A stretch of 7,583 nt of DNA from Actinomycetota bacterium (GTDB lineage: Bacteria; Actinomycetota; Humimicrobiia; Humimicrobiales; Humimicrobiaceae): the NCBI GenBank assembly GCA_003155275.1, contig PMCC01000165.1, positions 18,520-26,102 of the forward strand. Direction: 5' to 3'. This document shows positions 6,916 through 7,583 of the stretch, in pieces (position 1 is the stretch's first letter; every line of letters starts with the position of its first letter). The notes under the pieces are model-generated. The model made no database searches. It had not been told where the DNA came from and was given only the letters and a program-made list of their open reading frames with translations. Both the position numbers and the translations under genes were made by a program.

Positions 6916-7583
<668 letters not shown>

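Overview
The window holds most of a bacterial F-type (F1Fo) ATP synthase operon, all on the + strand, preceded by a galactose-1-phosphate uridylyltransferase gene and the tail of a response-regulator gene. The DNA is AT-rich, with many ATA (Ile) and AGA/AGG (Arg) codons, very frequent TTG start codons and clear AGGAG-type ribosome binding sites. This fits an AT-rich, probably anaerobic or deep-branching bacterium known mainly from metagenomes. The sequence alone does not let me name the phylum.

Layout: 1-255 is the C-terminal part of a stand-alone receiver domain, cut by the window edge. 308-1330 is galT (TTG start). 1393-1785 encodes a four-helix membrane protein of the AtpI type. 1786-1994 is a very AT-rich control region with tandem repeats, phased A-tracts, promoter-like boxes and a possible 15-codon leader ORF that ends directly against the atpB start. 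Then follow atpB (subunit a), atpE (c), atpF (b), atpH (delta), atpA (alpha), atpG (gamma) and the first 222 codons of atpD (beta), which runs off the end. This is the canonical bacterial order; atpC should lie just beyond.

The products form one machine. Subunits a and the c-ring carry ions across the membrane. b and delta make the peripheral stalk. gamma is the rotor shaft, and alpha3beta3 makes ATP. The c subunit has the ion-binding glutamate but lacks the glutamine and Ser/Thr residues of the sodium-binding c-ring, so proton coupling is the better reading.

No wholly new system is visible. The most interesting material is non-coding: the leader region before atpB, the duplicated ribosome binding site before atpE, a 9-bp perfect stem-loop and a promoter-like pair between atpE and atpF, an abnormally long Shine-Dalgarno to start spacing at atpG, and long gaps before atpF and atpD. 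Together they suggest that the uneven subunit stoichiometry is set gene by gene. On the protein side, galT has an altered zinc site (Cys to Asp).
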